64,000 nt of DNA from Flavobacterium psychroterrae (GCF_018380615.1 NZ_JAGYVZ010000010.1:1-64000), one strand, 5' to 3'; shown: positions 1 through 8,796, counted from the stretch's first letter. A program made the numbers and translations. The notes: generated from the letters alone by a model not told the origin.

Positions 1-125
1 TTTTTGAGGTGGTCACTTTGAACCGGAATCAACTGATCTCTTTTACAAGAATAGGGTGGTCACTTTAAACCGGAATCAACTGATCTCTTTTACCGGAATG
101 GTATGCTCACTTTTGCCAGAATTTG
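1..125. mobile_element. End of a probable IS21-family element (terminal repeats)
   Basis: A 39-base unit beginning GGTGGTCACTTTGAACCGG occurs at 8-46 and again at 55-93 with one mismatch, and a degenerate third unit (GGTATGCTCACTTTTGCCAG) lies at 99-118. The 47-base spacing and the GGTCACTTT...CCGGAAT wording resemble the multiple terminal repeats of IS21-family insertion sequences. The transposase genes would lie to the left, outside the window. This is resemblance recalled from the family, not a match I could check. Confidence 0.45.
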
Positions 126-307
126 CAGTCAAAGTAGATAAATTCCGATGCTATTTAAGCTAGAAAAGGTTTGTTAATTTGGAAAAAATAACGAACTGAA
201 TCTTAAGTATTGTCTTGATTTATAGATGTGTTGTAGTGAATGTGTAAGAGTAGTTTAAAAAAATAAAAATAAAAAAGGGAATTTTTATAATGTGTTAGAT
301 CTCCAAT
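126..307. other. Intergenic, nothing recognised
   Basis: AT-rich sequence between the repeat end and the stop of the integrase gene. I see no gene, RNA or clear terminator here. Confidence 0.4.
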
Positions 308-1519
308 TTAAAAAATAATATCATCAATCATTTTGTCTAAAGTGTTACTTGGAAGTGTATTTAAATAAGACATTGTAGATTTAATATCTTTATGACCCAA
401 AGCTTCTTTAATAATATCTATAGAGATATTATTAAATTTTAAGATTGTAGCAAATGTATGTCTTGCACAGTAATAAGTGATATTCTTTTGGATACCCAAA
501 TCAGTAATAATTTTTTTAATAGGTTTGTTTATATAAAGTTTCAGGAATTTTTCCTTTCTGTTATTTATATAGATTTCGGAATCTTGATTATTGTGAATTA
601 TATTGAATATATACAAAGAGCTGGCAGGAGAGGTATATTCATTAATTTTTTGCTTCCAGAATTCGTTTAATTTAAAATTTACAATTACTCCCGTTTTACT
701 TCTTTTATAAGTAATAGTCTCTTTATACAAGTCCCTTTTCTTTAATTGTATAAGGTCAATGAAATTGATGCCTCTTCCATAATAGCTTAGTAAAAACATA
801 TCTCTAGCTATTATATCATTCTTTTTAGATAAATTTACTTTTTTTAGTAAGTCAAGTTCTTCTTCAGACAAGTATTCTTTTTTACCACTTTCTTTAATCT
901 TGGATACTTTAAATTTAATAAAAGGATACATAGAAGCAGGAATGATTTCTCTTTTAATTGCTTTATTAAAGACCGATCTTAAAGTTCGAATTCTTATTCC
1001 AATGGTGCTCTGGCTATTTTTATTTGCATTTAAAAAGGATTGGTATTTATAGATTGCATCCACAGACAAATCTCTAAAAGTGATCTCAGTTTTACCCAAA
1101 AAACGTTGTATTGATTTTAATGTGTCCTTTTCAATATTACTCGTTGACAGTTTTCCTGCATTTTTAATTTCGTCAATTAAAGTTTCGTGAAAATCAGTAT
1201 AACTCAAGGCTTTCTGCTTGCCAGATTTTTTTTTGAATTTAGTTATAATATCTTGTATGGTAAACGGAGTTTCGTCTGATTCAAAATCATGAATTATTTC
1301 GTTAATTCGATTCGAATATTTCTCGATTAATTCATTAATTTGTTTGTACTCTTTATGCGATTTCTTTAGCCGTTGGGTATCAAACGACCAGTCTTCATGT
1401 TTACATGTTTTATTGATTGATAAACTAGTGTTTATTCGATCTTTAACAAAGACAAGGATAATTGAATATTCTCCTTTGGCATTTGAAGTGCTTTTTAATG
1501 TTAATTTGTAAGAAATCAT
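308..1519 (-). CDS. Tyrosine recombinase/integrase
   Basis: A site-specific recombinase of about 403 residues, of the Bacteroidota integrase type with an N-terminal Arm-DNA-binding domain (begins MISYKLTLKSTSN), a SAM-like core-binding domain and a C-terminal catalytic domain. Catalytic blocks are visible: box I arginine in SYYGRGINFIDLIQLK, box II in YYCARHTFAT, and LGHKDIKSTMSYLN with the H and the nucleophile Y. The box II histidine is replaced by tyrosine, which I recall as common in this Bacteroidota group. A longer reading to 1585 is possible, but the start at 1519 has an AAGAGA ribosome-binding stretch and the typical N-terminus. The gene lies next to a tRNA fragment, so it likely belongs to an integrated element extending to the left. 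Three TTGACGAACA repeats sit just upstream. Confidence 0.85.
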   Translation of the reverse strand: MISYKLTLKSTSNAKGEYSIILVFVKDRINTSLSINKTCKHEDWSFDTQRLKKSHKEYKQINELIEKYSNRINEIIHDFESDETPFTIQDIITKFKKKSGKQKALSYTDFHETLIDEIKNAGKLSTSNIEKDTLKSIQRFLGKTEITFRDLSVDAIYKYQSFLNANKNSQSTIGIRIRTLRSVFNKAIKREIIPASMYPFIKFKVSKIKESGKKEYLSEEELDLLKKVNLSKKNDIIARDMFLLSYYGRGINFIDLIQLKKRDLYKETITYKRSKTGVIVNFKLNEFWKQKINEYTSPASSLYIFNIIHNNQDSEIYINNRKEKFLKLYINKPIKKIITDLGIQKNITYYCARHTFATILKFNNISIDIIKEALGHKDIKSTMSYLNTLPSNTLDKMIDDIIF

Positions 1520-1544
1520 TCTCTTTGAAGGTTTAATTTGTAAA

Positions 1545-1609
1545 TTTGACGAACATCTGCTAGGCAATCGTAGAAAAACAGCCAAAAATTGACGAACATT
1601 TGACGAACA
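1545..1609. repeat. Three TTGACGAACA direct repeats upstream of integrase
   Basis: The decamer TTGACGAACA occurs at about 1546-1555, 1589-1598 and 1600-1609, immediately upstream of the integrase start on its coding strand side. Position and repetition suggest integrase arm sites or an autoregulatory operator; this is inference. Confidence 0.55.
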
Positions 1610-1721
1610 AATCTACAAATATTATCATTTATAATGATTTATTTTGTTTTATAATTTTTGTAATTACTTGATTTTAAGGTATAATAGGTGAAAATAAGCC
1701 ATTGTGAAATAAGTTAAATAT

Positions 1722-1765
1722 GACTCATAATCAGGTGGTCCCTAGTTCGAGCCCAGGTGGGACCA
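1722..1765 (+). other. 3' fragment of a tRNA gene (CAU anticodon), probable attachment site
   Basis: The sequence reads as an anticodon loop with CAT, a variable loop, a T-arm containing TTCGA, and an acceptor strand ending TGGGACC plus A, with no encoded CCA. No matching 5' half (GGTCCCA, D-arm) lies upstream, so it is not a functional tRNA. The T-stem has one A-C mismatch. A 3' tRNA fragment beside a tyrosine recombinase is the usual footprint of integration into a tRNA gene; the intact tRNA should be at the other end of the element, outside the window. Confidence 0.6.
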
Positions 1766-1768
1766 CAA

Positions 1769-1803
1769 AAAGCCTTTACAGTAATTGTAGAGGCTTTTTT
1801 CGT
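1769..1803 (+). terminator. Rho-independent terminator after the tRNA fragment
   Basis: Hairpin AAGCCTTTACA / TGTAGAGGCTT followed by a T-run. It probably came along with the tRNA 3' end. Confidence 0.7.
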
Positions 1804-2072
1804 TTTACTTCATTAATAAATGTCTTTCTAAAAATCTAAATTGTAAAAATATACGTAAGTATATAAAATGTGAATTTGTATTTTCAGACTTATTTCTTAC
1901 TTCGTTAACTAAAGGTTATTTTCAAGAAGTTTTTTTGATTAAAAACTTGCTTTTTGCTTAAAATCTTATACATTTGTCGAATAATTTGCCGTAAGCCCCT
2001 GTTTTTGTGCGAATTATATTAGAACGAATAAATTTATCAACCTACCTTGCTGTTTAGCAGCATGTTAAAATT
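1804..2072. other. Intergenic, no feature seen
   Basis: AT-rich stretch ahead of the small secreted-protein gene. It should hold that gene's promoter, but I cannot place a clear -33/-7 pair. Confidence 0.35.
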
Positions 2073-2309
2073 ATGAAGATAAAGACTGTTTTTTTTGTGC
2101 TTTTTTTGACTTTGTTAAATTTGTCATCAATAATTGCTGCGCCAGCTGCAGAGCCGCCTGTTCCAATGTCGGTAAATAATGACCCACCGCCTTTAAATCC
2201 TCCAACGAGTGATATTAATCAAAATATAATGTTGTTATTAGTATGTGCATTGATTTTTGGTATTCATACTATATATAAATATAATTTAAAAAGAAAAGCT
2301 TCAATCTAA
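2073..2309 (+). CDS. Small secreted/membrane-anchored protein
   Basis: A 78-residue protein with an N-terminal signal peptide (MKIKTVFFVLFLTLLNLSSIIA, cleavage likely near AAPA), a proline-rich middle (PPVPM, DPPPLNPP) and one C-terminal membrane helix (residues about 50-68) followed by a lysine/arginine-rich tail. This is a common architecture of short hypothetical proteins in Flavobacterium; no function is known to me. It is monocistronic, with its own terminator, and is likely an inner-membrane protein with its proline-rich part outside the cytoplasm. Confidence 0.75.
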   Translation: MKIKTVFFVLFLTLLNLSSIIAAPAAEPPVPMSVNNDPPPLNPPTSDINQNIMLLLVCALIFGIHTIYKYNLKRKASI

Positions 2310-2326
2310 ATTGAAGCTTTTTTTTT
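2287..2326. terminator. Bidirectional terminator
   Basis: Perfect stem AAGCTTCAAT / ATTGAAGCTT with a T-run after it and an A-rich lead, so it can serve both the small + strand gene and ribE on the - strand. Confidence 0.85.
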
Positions 2327-2343
2327 GTAAAGTAACTTTTGAA

Positions 2344-2934
2344 TTACTTGTTGATCGAGTATAATCTTGAAATGTATTTTCCAACTACATCAAATTCCAG
2401 ATTTATTTTTGTTCCAACTTTAAAGTTTTTGAAATTTGTATTTTCATAAGTGTAAGGTATAATTGAAACACTAAACTCGTTTGTTTTAGAGTTTACAACA
2501 GTAAGACTCACACCATTTACTGTAATCGAGCCTTTTTCAATTGTAATATTGCTTAGGTTTTTATCATACTCAAAAGTATAATTCCAGCTTCCGTTTGCTT
2601 CTTCAATCTTAATGCAGGTTCCGGTTTGATCAACGTGACCTTGCACAATATGCCCGTCAAGACGGTCGCCAAGTTTCATTCCTCTTTCCAGATTTACAAT
2701 GTCTCCTGTTTTCCAGTCTCCAATATTTGTTTTTAAAATAGTTTCGTCGATAGCGGTAACAGTATAAAAAGAATCTTTTATTGCTACAACCGTCAGGCAA
2801 ATTCCGTTATGCGAAACGCTCTGATCTATTTTTAATTCATTTGTGATGGAAGAATCTACTGTAATATGAAGATTGCTTTGCTCTTTTTGTATCTCGTGAA
2901 TCTTTCCAAGTGTTTCTATAATTCCTGTAAACAT
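2344..2934 (-). CDS. ribE: Riboflavin synthase, alpha subunit
   Basis: Catalyses the last step of riboflavin synthesis: dismutation of two 6,7-dimethyl-8-ribityllumazine molecules to riboflavin and a pyrimidinedione. The 196 residues show the duplicated beta-barrel organisation of the family: N-terminal MFTGIIETLG, NGICLTV (residues about 43-49) in the first lumazine-binding repeat and the equivalent NGVSLTV in the second, with GHIVQGHVDQTG between them. Length is usual for the family. It stands alone here, without other rib genes. A TAACTTTG -7 box lies about 45 bases upstream of the start; no FMN riboswitch is visible in the short leader. Confidence 0.95.
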   Translation of the reverse strand: MFTGIIETLGKIHEIQKEQSNLHITVDSSITNELKIDQSVSHNGICLTVVAIKDSFYTVTAIDETILKTNIGDWKTGDIVNLERGMKLGDRLDGHIVQGHVDQTGTCIKIEEANGSWNYTFEYDKNLSNITIEKGSITVNGVSLTVVNSKTNEFSVSIIPYTYENTNFKNFKVGTKINLEFDVVGKYISRLYSINK

Positions 2935-2978
2935 TGTCGTTTTATTTTACTTTAATGAAGTTTTTTTTGGTATTGCCA

Positions 2979-2986
2979 CAAAGTTA
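2979..2986 (-). promoter_or_regulatory. Candidate -7 box for ribE
   Basis: TAACTTTG on the minus strand fits the Bacteroidota TAnnTTTG -7 element and is placed about 45 bases before the ribE start. No good TTTG -33 box is seen at the expected distance. Confidence 0.4.
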
Positions 2987-3264
2987 GATTAAAAAAGCAA
3001 AACCGTAATTGATGTTATGAGATATTTAGTAAATCGATATTTATGTAGTTTAAAAAAAATGCTTAAGGTCTTTAAAATACCGAACAAGACTTAAAATAAT
3101 TTAAAGTTGTTTGTTATTATTGATGTTTGCTTAGAAAAAGCTTTTTTTATGCGATATTTCGGTAGTTTGTTAATAAATATTTCGGCTTTTACGGAAACCC
3201 TCATTCTTACTTACTCCCCTTTTTTGTATCATTGTATGTTTATAAATATAAATGAGATAATAAA
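2987..3264. other. Intergenic region upstream of the ter cluster
   Basis: AT-rich divergent region between ribE and the first terD gene. It must contain the ter promoter, but several T-rich stretches fit poorly and I do not call one. Confidence 0.4.
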
Positions 3265-3840
3265 ATGGCAATAAATTTACAAAAAGGACAAAAAATTGAT
3301 ATTGGATTATCAAAAATAACTGTTGGTTTAGGTTGGGATCCAAACGAAGGGACAGGAAATGATTTTGATTTAGATGCATCTGCTATCATGATCAACTCAG
3401 ATCGTAAACTTCTTGGGGAGGATTATTTTATTTTTTATAACAACTTAACGTCTCCTGACGGTGCTTTAGAACATACGGGTGATGATCCTACAGGTGGCAA
3501 CAGCGACGGAGATGATGATGAAGCGATAAAAGTTGATTTGAATAAAATTGATGCCAATGTTCAGGAAATCCTTTTTGTAGTTACAATAGAAGATTTTGAA
3601 AGAAGAAAACAAAATTTTGGACAAGTAAGAAATTCTTATATTAGAATTGTAGATGATGCAACCGGACAGGAAATTGCAAAATATGAATTAGACGAAGATT
3701 TTTCAATTGAAACGGGAGTTGAGTTTGGAAGATTGTACAAACGAAACGGAAATTGGAAATTTGAAGCTTCAGGGATTGGATATAAAGCAGATTTAAGTTT
3801 CTTTCTTGAAAAATACTTTTCGGGACAAATCATTAAATAA
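3265..3840 (+). CDS. terD: TerD-family calcium-binding stress protein
   Basis: A 191-residue TerD-domain protein, the first gene of the Ter cluster. TerD proteins bind calcium and act in tellurite, phage and stress resistance; their biochemical output is still unclear. Seen here: the starting motif MAINLQKGQK, the acidic DFDLDAS (33-39), HTGDD (70-74) followed by a run of D/G residues (DGDDDEAIKVDL), and RRKQNFGQVRNSYIRI, all diagnostic of the family. It is cytoplasmic with no signal peptide. It is separated from the next gene by 212 bases and so may be transcribed alone as well as with the cluster. Three other genes (5532, 8797 and, more distantly, the insert type at 6090) encode similar proteins. 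Confidence 0.92.
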   Translation: MAINLQKGQKIDIGLSKITVGLGWDPNEGTGNDFDLDASAIMINSDRKLLGEDYFIFYNNLTSPDGALEHTGDDPTGGNSDGDDDEAIKVDLNKIDANVQEILFVVTIEDFERRKQNFGQVRNSYIRIVDDATGQEIAKYELDEDFSIETGVEFGRLYKRNGNWKFEASGIGYKADLSFFLEKYFSGQIIK

Positions 3841-4052
3841 GAGATGTTTGTAAGGTTAACTATTTGTTTATAAAAAGTAAAATAGTTTTCGTTATTTAAC
3901 ATGTTGATAATGTGGTGAATTTGGATTTTTAAAAAGAAATTACAAAACTTAATTGGAAAATATAACTTTGAGAAACTGTGTTTTAAAACAGAGCTAAAGT
4001 TTTTTCAATTATTGAATCAAACAGGTAATCCTGTTGTTATAAAAAAGAAGAT

Positions 4053-4718
4053 TTGAAAATAAATTACATAGACTACAGTCATCTTTCATTTGATTTATGG
4101 CTTACATTGATAAAATCGCATCCAGAATTTAAAATCAAGAGAAATTTGATGTTTCGGGATTTTTTCGAAATAGATAGTACAATTGAAAAAGTGAGTGAAG
4201 TAATACGATATTACGACGTTCTCTGTAATAATATTAACGAAAAAACGGGATTGAATATCAATACGTATGAGATTTATTATCTAATTTTAAACGCGCTCGA
4301 AGTTGATATTAATAAATACGGAACGGATAAATTAGATCAGTTTTATAACGAAACCGAACGTTTATTTATGGAATACAAACCGGTCCTGATGTTTTCAAAT
4401 ATTAAGAATTTGTTTCATGAAATAACACAGGAAAATAAGTCTATTAATATTTTAAGTAATACTGCTTTTATTAAAGGAAGAACTTTAAGAAAGTTATTGG
4501 CATATTATGAATTAACAGATTATTTTAAGTTTCAGATTTACTCTGATGAGGTTGGTTTTTCAAAACCCAATAACGAAATTTTTCAATTGGTTTTTGATGA
4601 AGTAAATGCATTTAAAAAGACGGAAAAAAAAGAGATATTGCATATTGGAGACAACAGTATTGCAGATTATAACGGTGCGTTGAAATATGGATTTGATGCG
4701 CATCTATTAAAAATATAA
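4053..4718 (+). CDS. HAD-superfamily hydrolase of the Ter cluster
   Basis: A 221-residue haloacid-dehalogenase-fold protein. Motif I is FDLWLTL (residues 13-19): the nucleophile D14 is present, but the second aspartate of phosphatases is replaced by W16. ILSNTAF is a likely motif II, GFSKPNNEIF carries the motif III lysine and LHIGDNSIADYNGA is motif IV. HAD enzymes are recurrent partners in Ter-associated clusters, together with phosphoribosyltransferases, where a role in making a nucleotide-like compound has been proposed. The start is TTG at 4053; no better ATG exists before motif I. The next gene begins two bases after the stop, so the two are almost certainly co-translated. Confidence 0.8.
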   Translation: MKINYIDYSHLSFDLWLTLIKSHPEFKIKRNLMFRDFFEIDSTIEKVSEVIRYYDVLCNNINEKTGLNINTYEIYYLILNALEVDINKYGTDKLDQFYNETERLFMEYKPVLMFSNIKNLFHEITQENKSINILSNTAFIKGRTLRKLLAYYELTDYFKFQIYSDEVGFSKPNNEIFQLVFDEVNAFKKTEKKEILHIGDNSIADYNGALKYGFDAHLLKI

Positions 4719-4720
4719 AA

Positions 4721-5527
4721 GTGAATAAAAGCTACAGTTTACACAAAATTCTCGAAAAAGATAATTGTCCGTTTAGAGAAGAAGAATATAGTAAATTCAA
4801 ATTTGGAGATAAATTCTATGCAGAGAAATTTGCAAAAGAATTGTTTGAAGGGTTTGTTAATGAATTTAGGGATTTAATTTTATCAGAGCAGGAAATCGTA
4901 ATTCTGCCGAGTCCGTATTTATCAATACCTACGGCATCCAATTTTTTATGTTATTATTTTAAAAAGGAACTTAACAGCTTTTTATTTAAAAATAATAAAA
5001 AGGCAAGTATTGAATCTAAAATATACAGAAATCAAACGTATGTAACAGATTATGGCAATTTAGATTTTAGCGAAAGAGTGAAGCTGATCTCAAATGATAC
5101 GTATTATATTGATCGCAATTTTATTGAAGGCAAACTGTGCATTTTTGTTGATGATATCAAAATAACAGGAAGTCATGAACATACGGTAAATAAAATCCTG
5201 GATCAGTATAATGTCAACGGTGATTTTGTTTTTGTTTATTTTGCCGAATTAGCAAACAAAGAAATTCATCCTAAAATAGAAAATCACTATAATTATTTTT
5301 CGGTAAAAAACGTCGAAGATATTGTTGCAATAATAAACAGTGAGCATTTTCAATACAATACCAGAATTGTGAAATTCATTTTAAGCTTAAACGAGGACCA
5401 GTTTAATTATTTGGTTGAAAACATTTCGGCAAAAAACAGTAATGATTTATTTCATTTGGCAATAAGCAATAATTATCATCAAATCTTAGAATATAAAACG
5501 AACATTAATGTAATTAAAATAGATTAA
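4721..5527 (+). CDS. Phosphoribosyltransferase-like protein of the Ter cluster
   Basis: A 268-residue protein starting with GTG. The segment CIFVDDIKITGSHEHTV (about 140-156) matches the PRPP-binding loop of type I phosphoribosyltransferases, and LPSPYLSIPTASN (62-74) looks like the upstream substrate loop. The last 100 residues form an extension I cannot assign. PRTase-HAD pairs occur in Ter-linked gene clusters, so a shared pathway with the preceding HAD gene is likely. Only four bases separate it from the next terD gene. Substrate unknown. Confidence 0.72.
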   Translation: MNKSYSLHKILEKDNCPFREEEYSKFKFGDKFYAEKFAKELFEGFVNEFRDLILSEQEIVILPSPYLSIPTASNFLCYYFKKELNSFLFKNNKKASIESKIYRNQTYVTDYGNLDFSERVKLISNDTYYIDRNFIEGKLCIFVDDIKITGSHEHTVNKILDQYNVNGDFVFVYFAELANKEIHPKIENHYNYFSVKNVEDIVAIINSEHFQYNTRIVKFILSLNEDQFNYLVENISAKNSNDLFHLAISNNYHQILEYKTNINVIKID

Positions 5528-5531
5528 AATT

Positions 5532-6086
5532 ATGGCTATCAATTTACAAAAAGGACAACGTGAAAATATTAACGCTCCTAAATTTACAATAGGTTTAGGC
5601 TGGGATACAAACAGCAGCACCACCGGATCAGGTTTTGATCTTGATGCTTCGGTTTTTATATTGGGCGATAATAAAAAAATAATATCTGATTCTCATTTCA
5701 TTTTTTATAACAACTTAAAATCACCGGACGATTCTGTAATACACACAGGAGATAATTTAACCGGCGATGGAGACGGAGATGACGAGCAGGTAAAAATTGA
5801 CCTGACAAAAATCAATGCAGCAGTAAAAGAAATTTGTATTGTTGTAACGATTCACGACGCAGTAAACAGAAAACAAAATTTTGGTCAGGTTAGAAATTCA
5901 TTTATCAGAATTGTAGATGACAGCAACAATACTGAAATGGTGAAATATGAATTAGAAGAAGATTTTTCTATTGAAACAGCGGTTGAATTTGGAAGAATTT
6001 ACAATAAAGACGGACAATGGAAATTTGAAGCTATTGGCGCAGGAATGAAAGGCGGATTAGAAGATTACTTAAATAAATATAACTAG
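5532..6086 (+). CDS. terD: TerD-family calcium-binding stress protein
   Basis: A 184-residue TerD-domain protein, closer to the one at 8797 than to the first copy. It shows MAINLQKGQR, FDLDASV, HTGDNLTGDGDGDDE and RKQNFGQVRNSFIRIVDD. The acidic D/G loop is the calcium-binding region of the family. The C-terminus GAGMKGGLEDYLNKYN is nearly the same as in the 8797 copy, so the two are recent duplicates. It sits in a tight operon (4 bases from the PRTase gene, 3 bases to the next gene). Cytoplasmic. Confidence 0.92.
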   Translation: MAINLQKGQRENINAPKFTIGLGWDTNSSTTGSGFDLDASVFILGDNKKIISDSHFIFYNNLKSPDDSVIHTGDNLTGDGDGDDEQVKIDLTKINAAVKEICIVVTIHDAVNRKQNFGQVRNSFIRIVDDSNNTEMVKYELEEDFSIETAVEFGRIYNKDGQWKFEAIGAGMKGGLEDYLNKYN

Positions 6087-6089
6087 GAT

Positions 6090-6698
6090 ATGGCAATTAA
6101 TTTAGAAAAAGGACAACGTATTAATCTTGAAAAAAGTAATGGTACTAAATTAGTCAACATTTGTGTTGGTGTAAATTGGGGTGCGATTGAAAAGAAAGGT
6201 TTATTTGGTACAAAAAAAGAACCGGTAGATTTAGATGCAAGTTGTGCCGTTTATGATGATCAAAAAAAACATATTGACTCAGTAAATTTCAAAAAATTAA
6301 TTTCAAATGATCGTGCCATCAAACATAGCGGTGACGATTTAACAGGAGATTTAAATGGTGACGACGGATTAGATAATGAAGTAATTACTTTAGATTTCTC
6401 TCAATTATCACCGGCAGCAAACCACGTTGCGTTTTTTATAAATAGTTTCAGAGGTCAGGATTTTAAAGATATTCCGTTTGCCTCTATCAGGATTTATGAG
6501 GGAACTCCAACAAAAGTTACTCAGGAATTTGCACGTTATGATATTGCAAATGACGCTTCTTTCGCAGGAAATGTGTCAATGGTTTTAGGCGTTTTTTATA
6601 AAAGAAATGACGATTGGAAATTTAGCGCAATTGGAGTTCCAACAAGCGATAAAAAACTGGAACAAACTATTGTTACAATTCAACAGAATCATTTATAA
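6090..6698 (+). CDS. TerD-family protein, TerZ/TerF-like variant
   Basis: A 202-residue TerD-domain protein of the divergent kind: LVNICVGVNWGAIEKKG instead of the compact TerD N-terminus, VDLDASC, HSGDDLTGDLNGDDGLDNE and IPFASIRIYEGTP. The NWGAI and GLDNE wording groups it with the protein at 9368 and with TerZ-like proteins in other Ter clusters. It overlaps neither neighbour and follows the TerD gene by three bases, so pairs of compact plus variant TerD proteins (5532/6090 and 8797/9368) appear twice in this operon. Probably cytoplasmic and calcium-binding. Confidence 0.88.
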   Translation: MAINLEKGQRINLEKSNGTKLVNICVGVNWGAIEKKGLFGTKKEPVDLDASCAVYDDQKKHIDSVNFKKLISNDRAIKHSGDDLTGDLNGDDGLDNEVITLDFSQLSPAANHVAFFINSFRGQDFKDIPFASIRIYEGTPTKVTQEFARYDIANDASFAGNVSMVLGVFYKRNDDWKFSAIGVPTSDKKLEQTIVTIQQNHL

Positions 6699-6706
6699 GA
6701 TAAACT

Positions 6707-7795
6707 ATGTCAGAAAATCAATTAGTTACTCAGGAAAATACTGCTTTGATTGATAAGGACGGAAATGTGAATTTAACCTCAATTACAGAGGCTGAAGTAA
6801 GCAATTACAAATCCATTTCGAATCAGTTAAATGAAAACGATGCCAATTCAATCCTGAATTATGGTGCCGAAATTCAAAATTCGATTGCAAAACAAAGTGA
6901 TACGTTTTTAACTAATGTCAGAACCTACAATTCTGGCGAAGTGGGAACTTTGATAAACGTTTTGCTTACAGAATTAAATTATGTAGATGTTGACCAGTTA
7001 GATCAGGGACCGTTTAAACGATTTTTGTCTAAAATTCCGCTTCTTAATAAATTAGTTATTGATGTAAAAAAATTATTCCAGCAATACGATAAGATTACTG
7101 TAAATATTGATAAAATCAGTAATAAAGTAAAAGCCGGAATGATCAATTCTGTTAAAGATAACAGCGCGCTTCAAACCATGTTTGATGGTAACGTGAACCT
7201 GATCAAAGAAATGGAAAAACACATTATTGCAGGACAAATTCGCTTTAAGGAATTAAACGAAGAGCTTGCCGTAATGGAAGGAAATCCTACGCAATACCAG
7301 GATTATCAAATATCTGATAAAAGAAATTTCATTAATCGTCTTGACAAACGTTTAGCCGATATGAAGATTGTTCGTTTTATCATGCTTCAGTCTTTGGCGC
7401 AAATACGTGTTGTGCAAAATAACAATACGTCAATTGCCGAAAAAGCACAATCGATCCTGACAACAACAATGCCTGTCTGGAAAAATCAATTAACGCTGGC
7501 AGTTGCTTTGCAAAGACAAAAACAAAACATTGAAATACAACGAAGAGTATCTGAAACAACCAATACTATTTTGCAGAAAAATGCCGAAATGCTGAAACAA
7601 AACAGTATCGAAGTAGCAAGAGAAAATGAAAATACGGTCGTATCTCTGGAAACATTGAAAATGACTACAAAATCATTAATTGATACTTTAACCGAAGTAA
7701 AACAAATTCACGATCAGGGTACGGAAACCAGAAGACAATTGGATGCCGGATTACAAAGTCTTGAAATTGAACTTAAAAAAGGGGTTGTAAGCTAA
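6707..7795 (+). CDS. telA: TelA-family toxic anion resistance protein
   Basis: A 362-residue, mostly helical protein of the TelA/KlaA family, linked to tellurite and toxic-anion resistance. Visible hallmarks: KRFLSKIPLLNKLV (about 104-117), KLFQQYDKITVNIDKI, a long helical region with MIVRFIMLQSLAQIRVVQNNN-like wording (residues about 218-238) and SILTTTMPVWKNQLTLAVAL (about 249-268), typical of the family. There are no signal peptide or membrane helices. It is within the ter operon between TerD-type proteins, as in other Ter systems. Confidence 0.9.
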   Translation: MSENQLVTQENTALIDKDGNVNLTSITEAEVSNYKSISNQLNENDANSILNYGAEIQNSIAKQSDTFLTNVRTYNSGEVGTLINVLLTELNYVDVDQLDQGPFKRFLSKIPLLNKLVIDVKKLFQQYDKITVNIDKISNKVKAGMINSVKDNSALQTMFDGNVNLIKEMEKHIIAGQIRFKELNEELAVMEGNPTQYQDYQISDKRNFINRLDKRLADMKIVRFIMLQSLAQIRVVQNNNTSIAEKAQSILTTTMPVWKNQLTLAVALQRQKQNIEIQRRVSETTNTILQKNAEMLKQNSIEVARENENTVVSLETLKMTTKSLIDTLTEVKQIHDQGTETRRQLDAGLQSLEIELKKGVVS

Positions 7796-7817
7796 TTGAC
7801 CAGAAGAAATTGATTAA

Positions 7818-8783
7818 ATGCAAGAGGAAGAGGAACGGTACGTTCAAATAATAAAAGATAGTAATAGAAAACTTGTGATTTTAGAATTGTTATCCAATTT
7901 CTTTAATCACAAGGATTTTGTTGGTGTTTTGATAAAAACAAAAATAATTCATACGCTCTTTGAAAATAATAAAACATTAGATATAAATAAATTAGAACTG
8001 TTTCATATTCAATACACGAGTAGTTTTATCGATTTATTTCAAAAATTAAAAAAATCTAAAGAGCAGCAATACCTTTTAATTTCTGATGAAATATATATCA
8101 ATAAGGATATTATATCAAAATTAAAAACAGAGATTGGAGATTTTAAACTTCCGCAATTGTTACGGACTCATGCTGAAAACATGTCCAAAAAAATTGAAGA
8201 ACTTTATAAAATGTTTGTTACAGAAGATGCCGTTTTTTTTAACTGGAATGAAATCATAAGTTTTTCGGATAGTATCAAAACAGAATATTACAGAGAAATT
8301 ACTATTGAACAGTATGAAAAACTCGCAACTTCAAAGAAGAGTTTATATGAAAATAAATATTCGAAGTTCGAGAAAAAACTTTTAGGGAGATTAAACGTCC
8401 TGAATTTTAAAATTAAATTTTCATGTGGCTTAATTTGTAATAATGAAATTATTGAAGTGTATGAATTCAGGGATTCAAACGACAAATTTGTTTTTATTGC
8501 CAATGAAAAAGCATTTTATTTTTTAGAAAGTGAAATGGAAAAAGAAATTAATCTCTTGAAAAATGATTCAGTCAAAGGAGAGATTATAACGCAATTAAAA
8601 AACAAAAACGCCAGTTTAGAATCAGAATTAAGTACAGTAAAAACATCGCTTCCCGAAAATGTGAATGAAGTGCTGAAAGATTATTTAAATAAAATCACAT
8701 CAATTGATTTTATTGAAGATTTACAAAATGTCGACGAACAAACGAACATTTTAAAAACAATGTTAAATATTAATATTAAATAA
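7818..8783 (+). CDS. Unrecognised helical protein of the ter operon
   Basis: A 321-residue acidic/lysine-rich protein without signal peptide or membrane segment. I do not recognise a domain. The N-terminal half is helical; the middle (about 195-235) is predicted strand-rich (FKIKFSCGLICNNEIIEVYEF); the C-terminal third (about 240-290) looks like coiled coil (LKNKNASLESELSTVKTSL). It starts 22 bases after telA and ends 13 bases before the next terD gene, so it is part of the operon and likely works with TelA or the TerD proteins. Confidence 0.75.
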   Translation: MQEEEERYVQIIKDSNRKLVILELLSNFFNHKDFVGVLIKTKIIHTLFENNKTLDINKLELFHIQYTSSFIDLFQKLKKSKEQQYLLISDEIYINKDIISKLKTEIGDFKLPQLLRTHAENMSKKIEELYKMFVTEDAVFFNWNEIISFSDSIKTEYYREITIEQYEKLATSKKSLYENKYSKFEKKLLGRLNVLNFKIKFSCGLICNNEIIEVYEFRDSNDKFVFIANEKAFYFLESEMEKEINLLKNDSVKGEIITQLKNKNASLESELSTVKTSLPENVNEVLKDYLNKITSIDFIEDLQNVDEQTNILKTMLNINIK

Positions 8784-8796
8784 AAAATAGATAAAA

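Noticed and set aside
1722..1765. Functional tRNA gene
   Set aside because: The 5' acceptor and D-arm are absent and the T-stem has a mismatch; only the 3' part is present.
2935..3000. FMN riboswitch before ribE
   Set aside because: The leader is short and AT-rich and shows none of the conserved RFN-element helices.
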